Assembly (NCBI RefSeq): GCF_002127325.2
Contig: NC_035449.2
Location: forward strand, 76,615,691 to 76,679,690
DNA length: 64,000 bases
Source: Helianthus annuus
Lineage: Eukaryota; Streptophyta; Magnoliopsida; Asterales; Asteraceae
Direction of reading: 5' to 3'
Part shown: positions 47,456 to 59,384 of the stretch, one piece after another
Layout: the number at the start of each line of letters is the position of its first letter
Position numbering within the stretch: the first letter of the stretch is position 1
Notes under the pieces: generated by a model
What the model saw: the letters and a program-made list of their open reading frames with translations, nothing else
Databases searched by the model: none
What the model was told of the DNA's origin: nothing
Translations under genes and position numbers: made by a program

Positions 47456-47690
47456 AAATGCATTATTCTGTGCATAATTATCTTTCCTTGTTTCACTCCC
47501 AATCAAATATCCACGAATATCTCCAGCAATTATTTTTAATTCTCTTTTATTTGTTTCCTTCGTTTGGTCTATTGTTTTGCCTATTTAAGGCCATTTCTTC
47601 TTTGTATTTTTTTATCAGAAAAAGGCATATGCCAAATGAATAAAACTCTGATTACCAATTTCTATAGGTTTTGTACTTTTGTTAAATGAA
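47453..47690 (+). repeat. Copia 3' LTR (end approximate)
   Basis: Starts TGAAAATGCATTATTC, has CTATTTAAGG (about 47581) as possible TATA box and AATAAA at 47639-47644. The 3' CA end is not certain. Confidence 0.6.
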
Positions 47691-47762
47691 ATTGTTGTTA
47701 AAAAATATTCATTCTAATATTTTGTTTAATGAAATTGTTGTTAGAAAATATTCATTCTAATA
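47683..47762. repeat. Short direct repeat
   Basis: Two near-identical units of about 45 bp containing AATGAAATTGTTGTTA and AAATATTCATTCTAAT. The following 47763-48034 shows no gene; it starts with an AATGTCCGGATAGTCCC stretch of unknown origin. Confidence 0.75.
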
Positions 47763-48034
47763 ATTGAGAAAAATGAATGGCTAAAGCTATTCTAGGGCGA
47801 TGTGACACAAAATTCCTTTATATTTAGAGAAAAATGTCCGGATAGTCCCTCTGGTTTGTCCTTTTTTTTACCTTTAATCACTAACTTTCTAAAATTACAG
47901 CTATAGTCCCCAACTTTTGCAATTTCGTTCCCTGATAGTCTTTAAGCCTAACATTAGTTACTTTTCTCGGTTAAGAGGGTGCAATTTCGTTACATAACCA
48001 AACCACCATCACCACCTTCACACCTCCACACCAT

Positions 48035-48321
48035 CACCCCCAGCAATCATCATATCAGCTTCTCCTCTACGGATGTAATTTGCAGCAGGATGAAAGCAGT
48101 AGTTTGAAGTAGCACAAGCAGTTGAAATTGAGTAGTTGGGGGCCCATAAAGCCCAAATCAATAGCTAATAGTGCAGACGCCATGTTTGTTATTGCATATG
48201 GGATAAAGAAAGGTGTGATTTTTCTGTAACCTTTTTCTATTAGAGACTGAACTCCATCAGAAAATACTGTTAGACCTCCCATTCATGTTCCAACAAGCAC
48301 ACTGGCACGCTCTTTATCAAC
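48035..48321 (-). pseudogene. KASI: Fragment of beta-ketoacyl-ACP synthase I (KAS I) gene
   Basis: Reverse-strand frame 48067-48282 reads MGGLTVFSDGVQSLIEKGYR and KITPFFIPYAITNMASALLA, followed by AIDLGFMGP. This is the plant plastid KAS I (fatty-acid chain elongation, FabB/FabF family) around its active site. Upstream, VDKERASVLVGT reads into a TGA where the family has Gly. One extra C in a C5 run near 48138 shifts the frame, and the next frame gives YSISTACATSNYCF with the nucleophilic Cys region, then AANYIRRGEADMMIAGG. About 95 codons of roughly 470 are present. The upstream edge CCCAG|GTTGAT looks like an intron 3' end, which suggests a genomic rather than cDNA capture. Confidence 0.9.
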
Positions 48322-48534
48322 CTGGGCATTTAACTCTTAATTTAACTCAAATCATTATGGTTTAATAACACCAGAGAGATTACATGTTTGTTACACACCA
48401 GGAAGATTAAACAAAACTTTGCAGATATGATTTAATCAACTACTAATCTATCAAGTAAGAAAACATTAAGGGCAGGTAAACTTTTTTACTTAGCTGGTTT
48501 AATGCTGTTCATCTCTCTTTCAAATCTCCAAATA

Positions 48535-48543
48535 TAATTCAAG
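48535..48543. repeat. Possible target duplication left of the foldback element
   Basis: TAATTCAAG here against TAATTCAAA at 53219-53227: eight identical bases, nine with one mismatch. Confidence 0.6.
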
Positions 48544-48789
48544 GCAGGACCTATTTGGACACCCTGTTTGCCTATTTGGACACTTTTAAGCCCTAGACGC
48601 CTCGTATAGGCCTATACGAGGCGTATAGGGTTACATCAAAATCAGTGTCTGACTCATGTCACTTCTGGTTTGACTGCTTCAAGACGCCTCGTATAGGCCT
48701 ATACTGGGCGTATAGGACCCCTCGTATAGGTCTCATATATGACCCTTTGCCCCTTATATGCCTCGTATAGGCCTATACTGGGCGTCTTG

Positions 48790-49210
48790 AAGGGTTTTTT
48801 TTTTTTTTTAAACAAACATTTTATACAATATTAATCGTTTTAGCAAACTTTTATACAAAAACAAGTTTTTTTATTTTAAATAATTAATATTAGGACCCCT
48901 CGTTGGTTTTTTTTGAGTTGAAAAATGGATGTTTTGGTAGGGTAATTTGATTGTTTTTGGAGGGTGATGTTTTTTGAGTAAAAAAATGGGTGTTTTGGTG
49001 GGGTAATTTGAGTTGTTTTTTAAGAAAAGTTTTACTTTTTTATAAAAATATTTTACCGTTTTCAAGATCGGCCTTTAAAAATATTCGATCGTAGAAATAT
49101 TACATTGTTTTTAACATATAGTGTAGTATAGGTCTCGTATAGGTCCCTTATAGGTCTTGTATAGGCCTATCGACGTATACGGGCGTTGTATCATATCCTA
49201 TAGTATCGTA
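48790..49210. repeat. Foldback left arm, best conserved segment
   Basis: Near-perfect inverted partner of 52515-52960, including the CGATCGTAGAAATATTAC segment (about 49087-49104) and the GGGGTCC-flanked poly-T stretch. Confidence 0.9.
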
Positions 49211-49793
49211 TCGTATCGTATTGTATTATATCGTATATTATAGTATAAGTCTCGTATAGGTCTCGTACAGACCTATATGGGACCTATACGAGACTTATAC
49301 TATACACTATACGATACAATACGATACTATCGTATCATATAGTGTAGTATAGGTCCCTTATAGGTCTTGCATAGGCCTATCGACGTATACGGGTGTTGTA
49401 TCATATCCTATAGTTTCGTATCGTATCGTATAGTGTATAGTGTATAGTATAAGTCTAGTATAGGTCCCCTATAGGTCTTGTATAAGCCAATAGGCCTAAA
49501 CGAGACCTAAATCACACCTATAGTATCGTATCGTATAGTATAGTATAAGTGTAGTATAAATCTCGTATAGGTCTCGTATCCTATAGTATCGTGTTGTATC
49601 GCATCATATCGTATAGTATAGTGTAGTATAAGTCTCGTATAGGTCTTGTATAAGCCTATCGTGTTGTATCGTATCATATCGTATAGTATAGTGTAGTATA
49701 AGTCTCGTATAGGTCTTGTATAAGCCTATCGTGTTGTATCGTATCGTATAGTATAGTATAATTCTCGTATAGGTCTCGTATAGGCATCGTATA

Positions 49794-50150
49794 ATTAATA
49801 TTAGTGTTATTATAATTAATATGAGTTTTTTATAATTAATATTAGTGTTATTGATATTAATATGAGTTTTTTATAATTAATAGCAGTGTTATTATAATTA
49901 ATATGAGTTATTATAATTAATATGAGTGTTATTATAATTAATATGAGTTTTTTATAATTAATATTAGTGTTATTGATATTAATATGAGTTTTTTATAATT
50001 AATATTAGTGTTATTATAATTAATATGAGTTATTATAATTAATATTAGTGTTATTATAATTAATATGAGTTTTTTTATAATTAACATTAGTGTTATTATA
50101 ATTAATATGAGTTTTTTATAGTTAATATTAGTGTTATTGATATTTAAAAA
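49794..50150. repeat. AT-rich tandem repeat, left arm
   Basis: About eight units of 40-50 bp built from TATAATTAATATGAG and TTAATATTAGTGTTAT. The mirror array is at 50560-50955. Confidence 0.88.
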
Positions 50151-50164
50151 GAGAAAACAAAAAA

Positions 50165-50560
50165 AAAAAAATAGACGCCCAGTATAGGGCTATACTGGGC
50201 GTCTATGTGGACCAAAAGACCATTATACCCTTGAATTAGGCCTATACTGGGGGCAAAACAGGGCTATAATGGTCTTTTGGACCCCTCGTATACGCCTAGT
50301 ATAGCCCTATACTGGGCGTCTATTTTTAATTTTTTTGTTTTCTTTTTTTAATATTTAAAAAGAGAAAACAAGAAAAAAAATAAAAATAGACGCCCAGTAT
50401 AGGGCTATACTGGGCGTATACGAGGGGTCCAAAAGACCATTTTACCCCTGATTTAGGCCTATACTGGGGGCAAAACAGGGCTATAATGGTCTTTTGGACA
50501 CCAGTATACGCTTAGTATAGCCCTATACTGGGCGTCTATTTTTATTTTCTCTTTTTAAAT
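50165..50560. repeat. Foldback centre: two nested hairpins
   Basis: Two similar blocks of about 180-200 bp, each beginning TAGACGCCCAGTATAGGGC and closing with the complementary GCCCTATACTGGGCGTCTA. Between these lie AAAAGACCATT and its complement. The symmetry centre of the whole element is the AATATT near 50350. Confidence 0.85.
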
Positions 50561-50955
50561 ACCAATAACACTAATATTAATTATAAAAAAACTCATATTA
50601 ACTATAATAACACTAATATTAATTATAATAACTCATATTAATTATAATAACATTAATATTAATTATAAAAAACTCATTTTAGTATCAATAACACTAATAT
50701 TAATTATAAAATACTCATATTAATTATAATAACACTCTTATTAATTATAATAACTCATATTAATTATAATAACGCTAATATTAATTATAAAAAACTCATA
50801 TTAATATCAATAACACTAATATTAATTATAAAAAAACTCATATTAATATCAATAACACTAATATTAATTATAAAAAACTCATATTAATATCAATAACACT
50901 AATATTAATTATAAGAAACTCATATTAATTATAATAACACTAATAATAATTATAC
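50560..50955. repeat. AT-rich tandem repeat, right arm
   Basis: Inverted counterpart of 49794-50150 (units with AACACTAATATTAATTATAA and CTCATATTAA). Confidence 0.88.
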
Positions 50956-51523
50956 GATGCCTATACGAGACCTATACGAGACTTATACTAAACTATACGA
51001 TACGATACAACACGATAGGCTTATACAAGACCTATACGAGACTTATAGGATACGATACCACATCCATAGGCCCATACAATGCCTATACGAGACCTATACG
51101 AGATTTATACTACACTATACGATACGATGCGATATGATACGATACAATACAATACGATACTAGACTATTGGATAAGATACAACACTCGTATAGGACTATA
51201 GGTGTGGTTTTGGTCCCGTTTAGGCCTATAGGCTTATACAAGACCTATAGGGGACCTATACTAGACTTATACTATACACTATACGATACGATACAACACT
51301 CGTATAGGTCCCATATAGGTCTATACGAGAGCTATACGAGACTTATACTATACTATACAACGCCCGTATACGTCGATAGGCCTATACAAGACCTATAAAG
51401 GACCTATACTACACTATATATATGATACGATAGTATCGTATTGTATCGTATAGTGTATAGTATAAGTCTCGTATAGGTCCCATATAGGTCTATACGAGAG
51501 CTATACGAGACTTATACTACACT

Positions 51524-52062
51524 ATACAATACAATACAATACAATACAATACAATACAATACAATACAATACAATACAATACAATACAATACAATACAAT
51601 ACAATACAATACAATACAATACAATACAATACAATACAATACAATACAATACAATACAATACAATACAATACAATACAATACAATACAATACAATACAAT
51701 ACAATACAATACAATACAATACAATACAATACAATACAATACAATACAATACAATACAATACAATACAATACAATACAATACAATACAATACAATACAAT
51801 ACAATACAATACAATACAATACAATACAATACAATACAATACAATACAATACAATACAATACAATACAATACAATACAATACAATACAATACAATACAAT
51901 ACAATACAATACAATACAATACAATACAATACAATACAATACAATACAATACAATACAATACAATACAATACAATACAATACAATACAATACAATACAAT
52001 ACAATACAATACAATACAATACAATACAATACAATACAATACAATACAATACAATACAATAC
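51524..52062. repeat. (ACAAT)n pentanucleotide array, ~107 perfect units
   Basis: About 537 bp of uninterrupted ATACA/ACAAT repeat in the right arm only. The left arm has just a few GTATC/GTATT units at the corresponding place. Confidence 0.97.
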
Positions 52063-52514
52063 GATACGATACTATAGGATATGATACAACGCCCGTATAC
52101 GTCGATAGGCCTATACAAGACCTATAAGGGACCTATACTACACTATATGATACCATAGTATCGTATTGTATTGTATCGTATCATATAGTGTATAGTATAA
52201 GTCTGGTTTAGGTCCCATATAGGTCTATACGAGAGCTATACGAGACTTATACTACACTATACGATACAAGATAATACGATACGATACTATAGGATATGAT
52301 ACAACGCCCGTATACGTCGATATGCCTATACAAGACCTATAAAGGACCTATACTACACTATATGATACGATAGTATCGTATTGTATCGTATAGTATGGTA
52401 TCATATTGTATCGTATAGTGTATAGTATAAGTCTCATATAGGTCCCATATAGGTCTATACGAGAACTATACGAGACTTATACTACACTATACGACACAAT
52501 ACAATACGATACGA

Positions 52515-52912
52515 TACGATAATATAGGATATGATACAACGCCCGTATACGTCGATAGGCCTATACAAGACCTATAAGGGACCTATACGAGACCTATACC
52601 ACACTATATGTTAAAAACAATGTAATATTTCTACGATCGAATATTTTTAAAGGCCGATCTTGAAAACGGTAAAATATTTTTATAAAAAAATGAAACTTTT
52701 CTTAAAAAACAACTCAAATTACCCCACCAAAACACCCAATTTTTTACTCAAAAAACACCACCCTCAAAAAACAATCAAATTACCCTACCAAAACATCTAT
52801 TTTTCAACTCAAAAAAAACACCAACGAGGGGTCCTAATATTAATTATTTAAAATAAAAAAAAACTTGTGTTTGTATAAAAGTTTACTAAAACGATTAATA
52901 TTGTATAAAATG

Positions 52913-52944
<32 letters not shown>

Positions 52945-52960
52945 CCCTTCAAGACGCCCA
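52515..52960. repeat. Foldback right arm, best conserved segment
   Basis: Reverse complement of 48790-49210 with few differences. Confidence 0.9.
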
Positions 52961-53218
52961 GTATAGGCCTATACGAGGCATATAAGAGAAGACAAATTTA
53001 CCCCCAGTATAGGCCTAAATCAGGGGCTAAATAGTCTTTTTTCGTCTAGACGCCCAGTATAGGCCTATACGAGGCGTATACGAGGCAAATAAGACAAAAT
53101 ATGACATAATCAGAGATTCTCTTGGAAATTGAGAAAGGTTATACGCCTCGTATAGGTCTATACGAGGCGTCTTGAAGGGTGTGAAAATAGGCAATTGGGT
53201 GTGTGAATATGTAGACCC

Positions 53219-54329
53219 TAATTCAAACCAACTCAGAGCTCAATAATTGCAGCCTCGGTTTTCAAACGATTATATAGAACTAAAGATAAGGATTTTTATT
53301 AAGGTGAGATTTGACAAGTTTTAAACTATTATTTTTAGAAAGAGATATAAAAAGTAAAATAAGAGAGTGTATTTAGCCCATCCCTTTGTTATTTGATTGA
53401 ATTAAATTTCAAACCTTACGGTTTGGTTATTGTAAAATGTGTTTTTCATATCACTCATTGTTTATTATTTGATTGAATTAAATTTCAAATCTTAAGGCTT
53501 GGAGTCCACTAGAAGCATCCACATCACTTTCGCCTGTTTTACCTATCCAAAATTTGGACTTTCATATTTCGGACTACCTGCGTTGGAGGAGGTTGATCAT
53601 GGTGGTCCGGTTTACTCTACCGGGCTAGTCTGGTTTGTTTAAGTGGGGATCACAATTATACAAACCTTTTTCTAGTGTAAAAGAGGGTTAATGTGAAGGT
53701 TTGGAATTGTTTAGTGTTAGAGGATAAAGTGAAGTTTGGAATGATGTGACCGATTTGGATTTTGAACTTTGACCAACGTTGTGGATGCGTTAAGTGGACT
53801 TTTACTCCACTCCTCGTATTGTATTTTTATTACAACTAGTAAAAATACATGTGCTATGCAGCGGGGTTTCAATCGGTATCGGTTTCTTTTGGTACGACGC
53901 CAACATCCGGTACAACAACCTAAAAATTATGCACGAGAGGAAATCAACCCTTGTTTTAAATCGATTAAAAACCATAAAAAATTACATCAGTTGGTATTGT
54001 TGAGGAAAAAAACCTTGATAAAATATATATAAGAAGTGATGCTACGTTATAGTTTATTAAACATTCTTGCAAAATCCTATAAAATTGTATAACAAAGTAT
54101 GTACTATATAGTTTAATAAACAATATAGGAAATCCTATAAAATTAAATAAACGTGAAGTTTGGTTTATAAAACAAAACCTTGGTGTATAAAAGTTTGGGT
54201 CATAAAACAAAATACCTTGATATATAAATTTTTCGTTTATTCCAAAAATGAAAAAAAATAAAAAAATGCCCGGCATTAGAAACCAGCCCACGTGCTTTTA
54301 GTTAGAAAAGAACACACTATCCGATTGAG
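53219..54329. other. No gene seen
   Basis: AT-rich DNA with short frames only. A direct repeat of about 35 bp (TTATTTGATTGAATTAAATT...) occurs at about 53389-53425 and 53464-53500. No protein family recognised. Confidence 0.6.
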
Positions 54330-56080
54330 TAGGCCTGTAAACGAACTGAACGTTTATGAACTGTTCATGAACTTGTTCAGCTGAAAGTTAGTTTATATTC
54401 GTTTATTTAATAAACGAACGAACACGAAATTGTTCACTTAATTTAAATGAACGAACATGAACACACCTTGTATTCATTCATTAATGTTCGTGAACGTCCG
54501 TTTATGTTCGTAAACATTCGTTTATGTTCGTTTAAATTTTAGTTATACATAAATAGTTACATTTATATGAATATTAGGTTTTCTAACTACTTATATAAAT
54601 ATAACTCTAATTAATTAGTAATTGAGTTTTCTAGTAAAAAAATGAAATTTTAATTTTTTCTTAGATCGTAACTAATCACTTACTTAGGTGGTGTTTGTTT
54701 TTTGGCCAGAAGCACTTCTGGCCACTTATGTCTGCGCCGCGCAAACGCGCGCAGAGGTTTGGAGTCCGCAGCTTGTTTGTTTTCTCGCAGACCTTTCATT
54801 AAAAAAGGTCTGCGAGACATCTTCCCCACGCAGACATCAACCATTGTCTTCTAACCTCTTCTAAACACTCCTCTTCACATCACAAACCCCTTCTCCTCAC
54901 CTCACCTTCTGCCACCATCACACCCTACCACCATCCCACCGTCGCACCTCTCCCATCGGTGTAACCTTGACCATCTGTTGGGTCTTGGTCTTGTTCACCG
55001 ACCACCGTCGCATCTCCGGTCACCTTTAGTTCTCCGATCGCTCCACCATCTCCACCTTACACCTCCAACAGCATCACCGCCGTGAATCCACCGTTCACCT
55101 GCAACCTTGTTCCGCTCATCTCCGACCAACCTATAACTCCTTCATCTTCTCCGACGGGTCCTCCAGCCTCCACCTTCAACACCCCACTCGAACTGCCACC
55201 GCTACACCGTCTCCTCCGCCGTACGACCATCCATCTCCGGTCACCCTAACACCCTCACCACTCTCCGTGTTGTTCGAACCACAACCAACCCCGACCAACT
55301 CCGCCGTACACCTGATTCTACCACAACCACCGTACAACATACTAACACTCACCCCCACCTCCGGTCACCGAGCCACCATTTCCGATCTACATTTCTTCTT
55401 CTGTCCAATTGTGCAGTGTATTCGATTAGAGAGAGAGAGAGATCTGTGGTTGATGTTGCAGAGAGAGAGACAAGTTGTGTGCGTGATTGGTCAGTGATTT
55501 AAAATTGAGAGTTTAGGGCGGTGGTGGTGACAATTGTAGAGAGAGAGAGAGAGAGTTTGTAGAGAGAGAGTTCAAGGCACATAGAGAGGGTATGTGTGTT
55601 TGTGTGTGAGAAGAGAAGGGTTTTTGTAGGAAAAAAAACAAACTCTCTTCCTCTTGCAGACTGCAGACATTTGGTCCAACTCTTCTCCTGCAGATGCCTG
55701 CAGATGTGATCCGCAGACTGCAGATCTTTTCCTGCAGAAAAAACAAACAACACCTTAATATCTTAAGAACCTATTTAATTTTAGCATCTATGAACCCTAA
55801 TTTAGATGTGTTTTCGGATAAACTGTAATATATTAGACTTGTTTGTTTGTGTTCACTATGTTAAATGATGTTTGTTTATATTTGTTCAATTACGTTCATT
55901 TGTGTTCGTTTATGTTTGTTCAATCATGTTAATTTATGTTTGTTTATGTTCGTTTGTGTTCGTTTATGGTCGAGAACCGTTCGTTTAGGTTTTAAACGAA
56001 CGAACATAAACAAACACGGATATGCCCAATTACTTAATGAAATTATATGTTCGTGTTCGTTCGGTTCGTTTGCAGGCCTA
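54330..56080. mobile_element. TAGGCCTG inverted-repeat element
   Basis: The left end TAGGCCTGTAAACGAAC and right end GTTCGTTTGCAGGCCTA are inverted repeats. Subterminal regions are rich in CGAACGAACA and its complement. With the nested element removed it is about 680 bp and non-coding, so MITE-like. No convincing target duplication; superfamily unassigned. Confidence 0.75.
54687..55754. mobile_element. TTA-flanked inverted-repeat element nested in the previous one
   Basis: Ends GGTGGTGTTTGTTTTTT and AAAAAACAAACAACACC are inverted, and TTA occurs at 54684-54686 and 55755-55757, as in PIF/Harbinger (Tourist) elements. Subterminal CTGCAGA/TCTGCG words recur at both sides. The middle (54850-55620) is CACC/TCCACC-rich and then GAGAGA-rich like a 5' UTR, but no protein is recognisable. 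Confidence 0.72.
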
Positions 56081-56394
56081 CGTCTAGGCACTTGCCTTTC
56101 ATGTTTAAATATCCGCTTGCTAACTATTGGCGTCACCGCTCATAGCGGCCAATCAACGGAAAATACCGTACATCCCTTAGAATATGTATATATGTATATA
56201 TAATTAAAAAAACACAAAAAAAATCTTTTGATTGATTATCGCGTTATCTGCGTTCGACTCATTTGTTGCTCCCACTTTGAGGCAGTCGTAGACTCATTTT
56301 TGGTAGAAGATGAGCCAGTTCTCGTTTTCTTGATTTCTACTTATTTGTTTTATTTATTTGTTTCTCCATTATTATAATGTCTACCACTAGTACC

Positions 56395-57725
56395 GCCTCA
56401 ATCATTGTGTTATCTTCCACCCCATTACTTGTTTGCCATTAATGGTACTTTTTACAAATTGTGGCAGATCATTTTCCAAGACCTTTGTATTGGTGCCAAA
56501 GTTCTAGGTCATATCAAGGGCACAAGTGTTTCAAAAGATGAAAATGATAGAATTTGGGATAATATTTTTTTTATTTCTTTGTTTCCACATTATTATTATT
56601 ATGTCTATCACTAGTACCGCCTCAATCATTGTGCTATCTTCCACCCCATTACTTCTTTACCATTAATGGTACTTACAAATTGTGGGGAATCATTTTCCAT
56701 GACCTTTGTATTGGTGCCAAAGTTCTAGGTCATATCGAGGCACAAGTGTTCAAAAAGATGAAAATGATAGAATTTTGGATAATATCAGTAACCTTTTTCT
56801 CAATAATAAAATGTCGTAAATCATAAATTTTGATAATTGTACTTCTAAATCAATTTGGGATAATATCAGAAAGCTTTTTCTCAATAATAAAATGTTGTAA
56901 ATTATAACTACTGGTAATTGTACTTCTAAATCAATTTGGAATAATATTAGTATGCTTTTTCTCAATAATAAAATGTCTCGAATGCTTTAGTTACATGATA
57001 CCTTTCGTAACACAAAAAATGTGCCATGTTTATTACATTTGTTTTGTTATCACCTTATAAACCTTGTTGATAAACGACATGATGTTGATTCACCAATTAG
57101 TGACATTGAACTTGTCATGTGAACATTGTATTAGTTACCCTCCTCATATGATCATCTTCTTTATGTCATAACCAATAAAACACCATTCCCTTTTATTCTT
57201 GGAAGCTTAATATATACTACTTCATCATGTGTCCCATGAAGGTCTATTTGAAACCATCCTTGAGTCACCCCAAAATTCGTCCATAGCCCTTTTACACTCA
57301 CTAGGTAGCTAATAATAATAGGAAAAGGAAGGGCAGTTTTAACAAAAATCAAAACAATAGATTAACAAAAATCGTAATAATAATGGAAAAGGAAGTGGCT
57401 TCTAGGGGGAGCAATGCTACTAACATTTATGTTTATACTTCTCATGTCAAAAATCAAAACAATTGATCAACAAAAATCGTAATAATAATGGGAAAAGGAA
57501 TTGGCTCCTAGGGGGAGCAATGCTACTAACATTTATGTTGATACGTTTCTAGTCATCCAGGTGGTAGTCATAACAACATGTTGCTCCAACACAGTTTACA
57601 CCTCATAAGTTCAGGAATCAACATTATCTGCATCCACCAGGTTATAACCCACGACAACATGGATCCCACTTTACTTTAGCACAACCATCACAATCGCATG
57701 GTATCTACCAGCATGTCTGATGCGT
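56395..57725 (+). pseudogene. Ty1/copia gag fragment, strongly decayed
   Basis: FAINGTFYKLWQIIFQDLCI and GAKVLGHIKGTS (56430-56526) fit the N-terminus of copia gag. Later CTSKSIWDNIRKLFLNNKM, LHDTFRNTKNVPCLLH and SSYDHLLYVITNKTPFPF fit the UBN2-type region (about 56840-57200). An Asn/Arg-rich stretch follows, then QHGSHFTLAQPSQ near 57655. Stops are frequent. Three local tandem duplications are present (56380-56790, 56763-56975, 57330-57540). No LTR recognised. Confidence 0.75.
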
Positions 57726-57731
57726 GCGAAT

Positions 57732-57733
<2 letters not shown>

Positions 57734-57827
<94 letters not shown>
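57734..57827. repeat. (TA)47 tract 1
   Basis: Perfect TA run bounding element M1 on the left. Confidence 0.97.
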
Positions 57828-57830
<3 letters not shown>

Positions 57831-58429
57831 AGCCGCTAGAATGAGAACCACTCCCAGTTGTAAGAACCGTAAGAACCACTCTCCACCAATCAGACTTTGA
57901 CAACTAAAAGGGTATTTTAGTCTATTACCCTAAATGTCAAATCCATTTACTTTTGTCTGTCTTTAATACTCTCATCTCTCACCTCTCTCCTAATTTCAAA
58001 TCATAATCACCATCATCTCTCACCTCTCTCTTTTTTTACCAGCAACAAGAATACTCTCACCTCTCTCTTAAAATTAAAATCAAGAATTGAAAGTCACCGG
58101 CGGTGGCGGATAACTCCGGCGGTGGGTGGCGGTCGGTTCATTAAAACATGTTTCAAACAAAGTGGGATTTGGTGGTCCAATAGAAATAAAAGGATAAGTA
58201 ATGTTGTCGGCCCATTTATAAGACACTTTGGTTAATTCAAGGTCTTCTAGATTCATCACATGGCTCGATAATATGTGTGCATTATTAGTCTTACAGATTC
58301 ATCACAAGGTCTTACAAGAAAAAGAGGTCGGAGAGAGAAAGAGGTCGGAGGCGGGCCGGCGGCAGCGCCGCCGTGAGCGGCGGAGGTCCTGGACTCCTCC
58401 CGACGAGTTGATGCTTTGTCCGACTTGAA

Positions 58430-59060
58430 TGATTTGGTATGTTGTTTGATGTTTTTGGTTCAGTTCTGGACATTTTTGTTTGATGTTTGAATGATGTTCA
58501 TGGTTTGTTTTTGATGTTCTGTTTTTTTTTTTTGAATCTGGGTTTGAATCTGGTGGGTTTTGTCTTTGTGGGTTTGAATCTTGTGGGTTTGATTCCGTTG
58601 AATCTTTTTGAATCTTGTGGGTTTGAATCTGTTTGAATATGGGGTTTGAATGATGTTCATGTTCCTTTTGCTGGGTTTTTGTTTGAATGATGTTCATGTT
58701 CATGTGTTTGTTTGAATGATGTTCATGTTCATTCTGTGGGTTTGATTTTTCTGGTTTTTTTTTTTTTTGAATCTGATGGGTGGGTGTTCTTAAATCTGAT
58801 GGGTGTTCTTGGGGTTTGACTTTCTGGGCTTGATTCTGTTGAATCTGGGCTTGAATGTTGTTCATGTTGAGTCTGGGTTTGAATGATGCTACTGTGACCT
58901 TTTTTTGATCCTGTTTGAATCTGCGTTTGAATGACATTCTTTTTTTTGAATGATGTTCATGTTGAATCTGGGTTTGAATGTTGTTCATGTTGAATCCGGG
59001 TTGAATCTGGGTTTAAATGTTGTTCATGTTGATTTGTGGGATTTGATTTGTGATATTTAA
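58430..59060. repeat. TTTGAATCTGGG / GATGTTCATGTT repeat block in M1
   Basis: About twenty imperfect copies of 12-20-bp words such as GTTTGAATGATGTTCATGTT, irregularly spaced. Confidence 0.8.
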
Positions 59061-59384
59061 TTCTGTGGGTTTTGATACGATCGACGTGGTGGCGATGATG
59101 CAAAAAAAAAAAAAAACGTAGATTTTGATGACGATGGCGTGGCAAGGACGGCGGAGGGTAGGGTTTTTGATCCTGCAACCCCACTTTTGCAGCCTCTTGA
59201 TTATCGAATAATCTGAGCCAAACCCCGTTTTTTTTTCGAGATACCCTTTGTTTTTTATGTTTCTTGCGTTTTTATTTTTTTTTTTGAGGCGTCGATGATG
59301 ATAACAATATATCTGAGTCACCTCCCGAGTTTGCGATTTCTGGGTACGTTCGTTTTTGCGTACAAAAAAATTTTCTAAAAAAAA

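Larger units (their letters stand above)
48543..53218. mobile_element. Large foldback (long inverted-repeat) element
   Basis: About 4.7 kb arranged as one big palindrome. 48790-49210 is the reverse complement of about 52515-52960; the AT-rich repeat block 49794-50150 mirrors 50560-50955; outer ends both carry CAAGACGCC/TAGACGCC-TCGTATAGG motifs. The arms consist of variants of CTCGTATAGGTC and GTATAGGCCTATAC. No transposase is visible, so it is non-autonomous. Length of inverted repeats and an 8-9-bp target duplication suggest Mutator-like or hAT-like origin, not settled. Confidence 0.85.

Noticed and set aside
51512..52118. Three overlapping reverse frames of 180-198 codons
   Set aside because: They only translate the (ACAAT)n array into YCIVL repeats.
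54290..54330. 8-bp target duplication for the TAGGCCTG element
   Set aside because: The flanks CGATTGAG and CGTCTAGG agree at only four of eight positions.
58302..58988. 228-codon reverse frame in M1
   Set aside because: It is a low-complexity translation of TTTGAATCTGGG/GATGTTCATG repeats (Asn/His/Gln-rich), with no domain.
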